Positions 58,501 through 64,000 of a DNA stretch of 64,000 bases are shown here, in pieces. Numbering within the stretch: the stretch's first letter is position 1; every line of letters starts with the position of its first letter. This DNA comes from Acorus gramineus (Eukaryota; Streptophyta; Magnoliopsida; Acorales; Acoraceae). Location: the NCBI GenBank assembly GCA_030737835.1, contig JAUJYN010000019.1, positions 2,812,433-2,876,432 on the forward strand, read 5' to 3'. A model generated the notes under the pieces. That model did no database searches. It worked only from the letters and a program-made list of their open reading frames with translations, and was not told the DNA's origin. The translations under genes were made by a program, and so were the position numbers.

Positions 58501-58869
58501 CAGGCTAAAAGTGACACAAGTATAACATCAACCCAACCACACTAGAAAAAAAACCCAATTGACCAAGTCAAGGGTCAACATTGACCAAGTCAAGTCTCCC
58601 AATGACTTTTCGCTTGGTCAAAACCTGGATACGATTCAGAACTGTAAAATTCTGAACGTTACCAGAATTCGATGAAATTTTTGTGAGTGGCTTGAAATGG
58701 CACCAGGACACATAATATGCAGTTAGATTTTCAATCGGAGTTCTCAAGCTCATGATGATAGCCAAAAATCCAAAATTTTAGCGGTTCTGATCGAAAAAAA
58801 GAAAAAGTTAAAAAACTACCAGAATGCTCCAATGGTGACCAGAAGGTAAAAAGTGACACATATATAACA
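52557..58869 (-). mobile_element. Solo LTR S3 inside element D LTR (interrupted)
   Basis: From TGTCATGCCCCAGGGCGG to ACATATATAACA, same subfamily as LTRs A, M and B. Perfect duplication CATAG at 52552-52556 and 58870-58874; the flanks rejoin an intact D LTR (ACATGCATAG/GCCGCTATA). Without the nested LTR at 55026-58527 it is about 2.8 kb. CpG-rich core about 53930-54420; W-box motifs near 58555-58625. Confidence 0.9.
55026..58527 (-). mobile_element. LTR nested in solo LTR S3 (3.5 kb)
   Basis: Complete LTR, TGTCACGCCCC to ACAAGTATAACA, of the 7522/15825 subfamily. No target duplication is visible (TTAGG against TCAAC), and about 15 bp of S3 (present in LTR M near 25955-25970) are missing at the junction. 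It carries four G-quadruplex units (55560-55915), the recurrent module (56240-56355) and a CpG-rich core (about 56820-57760). Third nesting level. Confidence 0.85.
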
Positions 58870-60600
58870 CATAGGCCGCTATATATGATATATGGATGCA
58901 TATACCTAGCATACAAGGTCTAATATGGCATGGTTACATCATATTAAAGCATGCATTAACATGGTATCTACGTATTATAGCTTGGGGGCCCATCGATGCG
59001 CGACGCGCGTCTATGCGGGTCAAGCGCATCCCTAGAGAGGGGGGGGGGATTGGAATCGAACCACTCACCTTACGACCCGGGACCTCGTGCATCCCATCCG
59101 ACGAGATTTGCAAGGTAGGGGCATCCAACTGGTGAGAAACAACACAATTTACACATAGAAAGCATTAGAAATACCCAATACTCGGACAAGCATGCATACG
59201 GGCTCGCACGCATGCGAGCACGCACGTACGCACGCGAGTCCGAGTGCCCCGACACCTACCCGAACCCTCGGGCAGCCACACGCATGGCCCCCCACACGCG
59301 CACGCACGAATGTGCAAGCACGCACGCACCTCGGCACCCTCGGCGCACTGTCGCGCGCCTGCCTGCTCGGCCAGATGCGCTGCCGCACGCGTGCGCAAGC
59401 TCGCGCGCGCACTACGCGTCCCGCCCACACGCCCTCGCGCAGCACCCCGCGCACGCCCCAGCACGCACGCACGCGCGCGCGCGCACTGGTCCCCAGCCCC
59501 GCACCCAGGCGCATGCCCAGGCGCACTGCTCCGCGTGACCACTCCCGCGCGCACCCCCGCTCGCGCCAGCACCCGTGCGCACCTGCGCGCGCACTCGCGC
59601 ACACGCACCCGCGCGCGTCTGCGTGCCCGACTGCGCCTGCCAGCTCCCGCCTTCGCGCGCAGACTGCGCCCAGCACGCGCCCAGCCCATCCCAACCTCAT
59701 TTTAACCCTCCCCAACCCCTCACGCACACCCTAACCCATCTACCTAGCATGCATGACCTCCCTAACATCCCCTTAAGCCATGAAAACCAAGAAAAGAAGG
59801 GGTGGAGTCACCTTGGAGGGGGAACGAAAGGGGGAGGTTCAGGGGCCCTCGACGCACCCACGACCACCTCAACCACCACCACCATCCCAGCCCTCCTCAG
59901 CCCTCCAATGGCTGCAAATCAGGGGCGGAGGATCATGATATGAGAGCTTGAGAGAGAAGGATCAACAACACATGGACAACCCTCACCAACACTTCCTCCA
60001 CCACCATCTCATTCTCATTGAGACATTTCAACAAACACCTAGGGTGCTTGAGAGAGAGGAAGAGAGAGCCCAAGAAAAATGGGCGTGGAAGTGAGAGGGA
60101 GAGATAGCGAGAGAAGATATTTTGCACACAAATATCTAAGGAAGGAGGGAAATGACTAAGTCGCCCTTTGACCAGAAATTCTGCGTATGCTTCACTAGAA
60201 CAGCCGTAACTTCCGCAATATAGCTCCGAATTGTACAAATCCAAGTCCGTTGGAAAGCCAAGAAGATTAACTACAACTTTCATGTGATGCCAAGATCAAA
60301 TAATCCACCTAGCTATTCCGAAATTAGATCTAAACATAGAATAGGGCTACTGCCAGAATTTTCATCCCCGGGGTATACTTGGAAAAATACCCATAACTTT
60401 TACTATAAGAATCCAGTTGATCTCATTCCACTTCTGTACAAAAGATAACTCAAAACTGGACATCTCATAGTAAAATCACATTTAAACCTCTTCATCTTGG
60501 ATTTTAACAAAATCAAATCCAAATACCAAATCAGGAATACATAACAAAATTATGTACTCAAAATTTCAATCAGAGTGCTCCAAAAGACATAGGCACAACA

Positions 60601-61536
60601 AACCTCACCCTCACCCTCACTCCCGGAGGGAGACTCTTGGGACTCTTGGGGAGAGACCATACCGTTGGTCGAAGAGACCCGGAATTACTGGTCTACACAA
60701 CACTACTGGATCATCTACATCGAGATAACTGCCCAACGATGTCTTTGAACATCGATACGCAACTGGACCCAACAACTATGGGAACGGACGAACAATGAAT
60801 GGGTCACGCGGCGACGTGTCTTCACCTCATCCTCACCCTCACCCTCACCCTTTAGAGGTGACATAGGACTTTTGGAGAGATTAGACTCCTCTACACCCTT
60901 GGTCCACCGGTAGCCCTTTTCCCGGGTATCGTCTACCTGGTATACTCCCACGATCAGTACGGTCCCAAACGCATCGGTGGTACCTACGGATGGGAGCCCT
61001 CTGTCAGGACAGCTTTTCTAACGCCGGGGAGTTCCTACATTGGATCCAACGAAGGGGAGAACGATTTCACGCTCGCTATATCATTCGTTAGCCCTCTCCC
61101 AGGTAGCCTCTACCTGGTATACTCCCACGATCAGTACGCTTCCGAACGCATCGGTGGTACCTACGGATGGGAGCCCTCTGTCAGGACAGCTACAACCCGG
61201 GCCGCTTCAACACAGACGACATTGGGAGGAAACACTCCATGTTCGCAAAGCGAACCCAATGGAAAAACAACTACTCTCGATAATCACATATCGATGATAT
61301 CGAATACTATTGCACTCCCACACGGTTGCATCGCTCGGACACAAGGGGGGGGGGGTTGCCTCTGCTCTCACGCAGAAATAATCCCAAGGCACATAACCCA
61401 ATAGGCGGTTCATATACACGCCTAGCACGGGTAGGCCTAGCTTAATGCCACAACTACCGGCTTAACAAAACAGATAAGAAGATGAATTCTCTTGAATTCC
61501 AAACGAGTGCATCGCACGGATGCACGGGGGCGATTA
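60601..61536 (-). mobile_element. LTR interior fragment, reverse strand
   Basis: Inverted LTR interior starting in ACCTCACCCTCACCCTCACTCCCGG, with the GACCATACCGTTGGTCGAAGAG block and two GGGAGCCCTCTGTCAGGACAG blocks (60985 and 61170). Truncated on the left by element D and on the right by the LTR head at 61537. A poly-G run of 12 lies near 61350. No gene seen. Confidence 0.65.
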
Positions 61537-62165
61537 TGTTGTGCCTGTGTCATTTGGAGCACTCTGATTGAAAATTTGGTTACATAATTTTTTTCTTCTC
61601 CTAGAAGTTATGTATTTCCAATTTGGTATTTGGATTTGATTTTGTTAAAATCCAAGATGAAGAGGTTTAAATATGATTTTATTATGAGATGTCCAGTTTT
61701 TAGTTAGCTTTCGTACAAAAGTGGAATTAGATCAACTGGATTATTGTAGTAAAAGTTATGGGTATTTTTCCAAGTATAACCCAGGGAGGGAAATTCTGGC
61801 AGCAGCCCTGTTCAATGTTTAGCTCTAATTTCGGAATAGCTGGAAGGATTATTTTGTTGTGCCTGTGTCATTTGGAGCGCTCTATTTGAAAATTTGGGTA
61901 CATAATTTTTTTTCTAAGTTATGTATTTCCAATTTGGTATTTCGATTTGATTTTTTTAAAATCCAAGATGATGAGGTTTAATTATGATTTTACTATGAGA
62001 TGTCCAGTTTTGAGTTAGCTTTCGTACAGAAGTGGAATTAGATCAACTGGGTTCTTATAGTAAAAGTTATGGGTATTTTTCCAAGTATACCCCAGGGAGG
62101 GAAATTCTGGTAGCAGCCCTGTTCAATGTTTAGCTCTAATTTCGGAATAGCTGGAGAGATTATTT
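61537..62165 (+). repeat. Two extra tandem copies of the LTR head
   Basis: TGTTGTGCCTGTGTCATTTGGAG starts at 61537, 61855 and 62166. Each of the first two copies runs about 310-318 bp and ends at GGAATAGCTGGA(A/G)(A/G)GATTATTT, where the next copy begins. The third copy continues into a full LTR. Confidence 0.9.
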
Positions 62166-64000
62166 TGTTGTGCCTGTGTCATTTGGAGCACTCTGATTGA
62201 AAATTTGGGCTACATAATTTTTTCTAAGTTATGTATTTCCAATTTGGTATTTGGATTTGATTTTGTTAAAATCCAAGATGAAGAGGTTTAAATATGAGTT
62301 TACAATGAGACTTCCAGTTTTGAGTTAGCTTTCGTACAGAAGTGGAATTAGATCAACTGGATTCTTGTAGTAAAAGTTATGGGTATTTTTCCAAGTATAC
62401 CCCGGGGATGGAAATTCTGGCAGCAGCCCTGCTCGATGTTTAGCTCTAATTTTGGAATAGCTGGAGAGATTATCTGATCTTGGCATAAACATGAAAGTTT
62501 TAGATAATCTTCTTAGCTTTCCAACGGACTTGGAATTGTGCAATTCGGAGCTATATCAAGGAAGTTATGGCTGTTCCAGTAAAGCCTGCGCAGAATTTCT
62601 AGTCAAAGGGCGACTAGGTCTTTTCCCCTTTAGATATTTTGATAAATATATATCTCTCTCTCTCTCTCCCCTCCCAAATCCCCTCGTCGACTGCATTTCC
62701 AGCTCCCTCTCTTTCTCTCATTCAAGCCCCCATGTGTTTGATAAATTGCCCCAAAGAGAAAGAGATGGTGGAGAAGGAAGTGAAGGTTGGTTTGTGTGTT
62801 GTTGTGTTGTTTGTTCTCCCCTCTCTCAAGCTCTCTTTGCATGAATCCCCCCCCCCTGATTCTCAGCTGAGGAGGAGGCTGAGGAGAGGCCGAGGAGGTG
62901 GTGGTGGTGGTGGTGGTGGTGGCGGTTGAGGTGGTCGCGGGTGCGTCGAGGGCCCCCGAACCTCCCCCTTTTGTTCCTCCTCCAAGGTGAGCTCCTCCCC
63001 TTCTTTTCTTGATTTTCTTGGCTTAAGGGGTTGGTTGGGAGGTCATGCATGCTAGGTAGGTGTGTTAGGGTGTGTGGGAGGGGTTGGGGAGGGTTAAAAT
63101 GAGGTTAGGATGGGCTGGGCGAGCACTGGGCGCGGTCTGCGCGCGTGCGCGCGCAGGCGGGCGCAGTCGCGCGCGGGTGCGTGCGCGCGAGTGCGCGGGT
63201 GCGCGCGGAGTGGTCGCGCGGGTGCAGGCGCGAGCGGGGGTGCGAGCGGGGGTGCGAGCAGGTGCGCGCGAGTGCGCGCGGGCGTGAGCGCGAGCGTGCG
63301 CGCGCGCGGGCAGGGTGCCTGGGCATGTGCCTGGGCGGGGATGGGGGACACTGCGCGCGCGGTGCGTGCGCGTGCTGGGGCGTGCGCGGGGTGCTGTGCG
63401 GGAGCGCAGTGCGCGCGGGCGCGCGCGAGTGCGCGTGCGCGCGGCAGCACGTTTGGGCGCGCGGGCAGGCGGGCGGCAGTGCGCCGATGGTGCCGGAGTG
63501 CGTGCGTGTGTGCGCATTCGTGCGTGCGTATGCGGGGGGCCATGCGTGTGGCATCCCGAGGGTTCGGGTAGGTGTCGGGACACTCGGACTCGCGTGCGTA
63601 CGTGCGTGCTCGCATCCGTGCGAGCCCGTATGCATGCTTGTCCGAGTATTGGGTATTTCTAATGTTTTCTTTGTATAAATTGTATTATTTCTCACTAGTT
63701 GGATGCCCCTACCTTGCAGATCTCGTCGGATGGGATGCGCGAGGTCCCGGGTCATAAGGTGAGTGGTTTGATTCCAACCCCCCCTCTCTCTAGGGATGCG
63801 CTCGACCCGCATAGGCGCGCGTCGCGCATCGATGGGGGCCCCTAGATAAATTATGTAGACACCTGTGCATGCCTGATTATTATGATATATCCATGCCACC
63901 TTAGACTTTGTAGGCTAGGGATATACACCCATACATCATGTATAGAGGCCCGAACATGCCTGGACACCATGTCTTGTACTTAAGAGCCTTGATCTATACA
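62166..64000 (+). mobile_element. Forward LTR running off the window (S1 subfamily)
   Basis: Follows solo LTR S1 closely: short TC run at 62652, poly-C near 62848, splice-like donor AAG/GTGAGC near 62986, CpG-rich core about 63110-63650, acceptor TTGCAG near 63719, second donor AAG/GTGAGT near 63759. Its 3' end lies beyond the window, so solo or full element cannot be decided. Confidence 0.85.

Larger units (their letters stand above)
50598..60600 (-). mobile_element. Element D 5' LTR, reverse strand, with nested insertions
   Basis: Runs from TGTCACGCCCCAGAGCGG to AGGCACAACA. Removing the insertion at 52557-58874 leaves 3.69 kb, the size of solo LTR S1 (same subfamily). The CpG-rich core is at about 59200-59700; the acceptor-like CAG is changed to CAA on the LTR strand (near 59110). 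A ~43-bp block with GACCATACCGTYGGTCGAAGAG is doubled at about 51180-51265, and a ~120-bp block is doubled at 51463-51690. Confidence 0.85.

Noticed and set aside
47743..60605. A target duplication for element D
   Set aside because: Flanks TGTGA (left) and AACCT (right) do not match; the left LTR is truncated internally and the element is rearranged.

Overview
This is nuclear DNA from a flowering plant. About nine tenths of it is LTR-retrotransposon sequence, nearly all of it related Ty3/gypsy chromoviruses, probably the Tekay/Del lineage: integrase followed by a chromodomain-like tail, a primer-binding site for initiator tRNA-Met, and long LTRs of about 2.8-3.7 kb. The only convincing host gene is a two-domain plant O-methyltransferase (42169-44148) in an AT-rich island of roughly 4 kb. 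I saw no tRNA, rRNA, CRISPR or bacterial-type feature. I cannot name the species.

Layout. 1-1992: fragments of reverse-strand pol and of an LTR, called host LTR Y here. 1993-5591: a solo LTR with a perfect TGATC target duplication, inside Y. 6130-36310: a 30-kb composite with the order LTR A, internal A, LTR M, internal B, LTR B, flanked by a perfect GGTGT duplication and also inside Y. LTR A is itself split by a reverse-strand solo LTR (7522-10972). Internal A is split by a reverse-strand defective element C (15825 to about 24069), whose right end is a patchwork of LTR and pol pieces. 36316-37075: the rest of Y and a second LTR tail. 37450-38748: a decayed gag-like coiled-coil ORF. 38755-40830: LTR pieces, including a head-to-head inverted pair. 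40831-45004: the gene island. 45005-47742: forward LTR fragments. 47743-60600: reverse-strand element D, gutted, whose 5' LTR holds a solo LTR (52557-58869, TSD CATAG) that in turn holds another LTR (55026-58527). 60601-64000: an LTR fragment, then a forward LTR whose first ~310 bp is present three times in tandem.

The retroelements are dead as single units. Every premature stop I could compare in A and B is explained by C-to-T change (CAG to TAG, or CGA to TGA), as expected from deamination of methylated cytosine. A, B and C also carry frameshifts, and A has a changed reverse-transcriptase active site. The integrase-chromodomain halves of A and B are still open.

Points most worth a second look: a Tourist-like MITE inside the methyltransferase coding region that seems able to act as an in-frame intron; the tandem LTR-internal-LTR-internal-LTR array; the interleaved LTR/pol mosaic near 24.0-24.5 kb; a conserved splice-like module around a CpG-rich core in the LTRs; W-box clusters; and ~90-bp G-quadruplex tandem repeats in the LTRs. 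All alignments were done by eye, so boundaries without a TSD or terminal motif are approximate.
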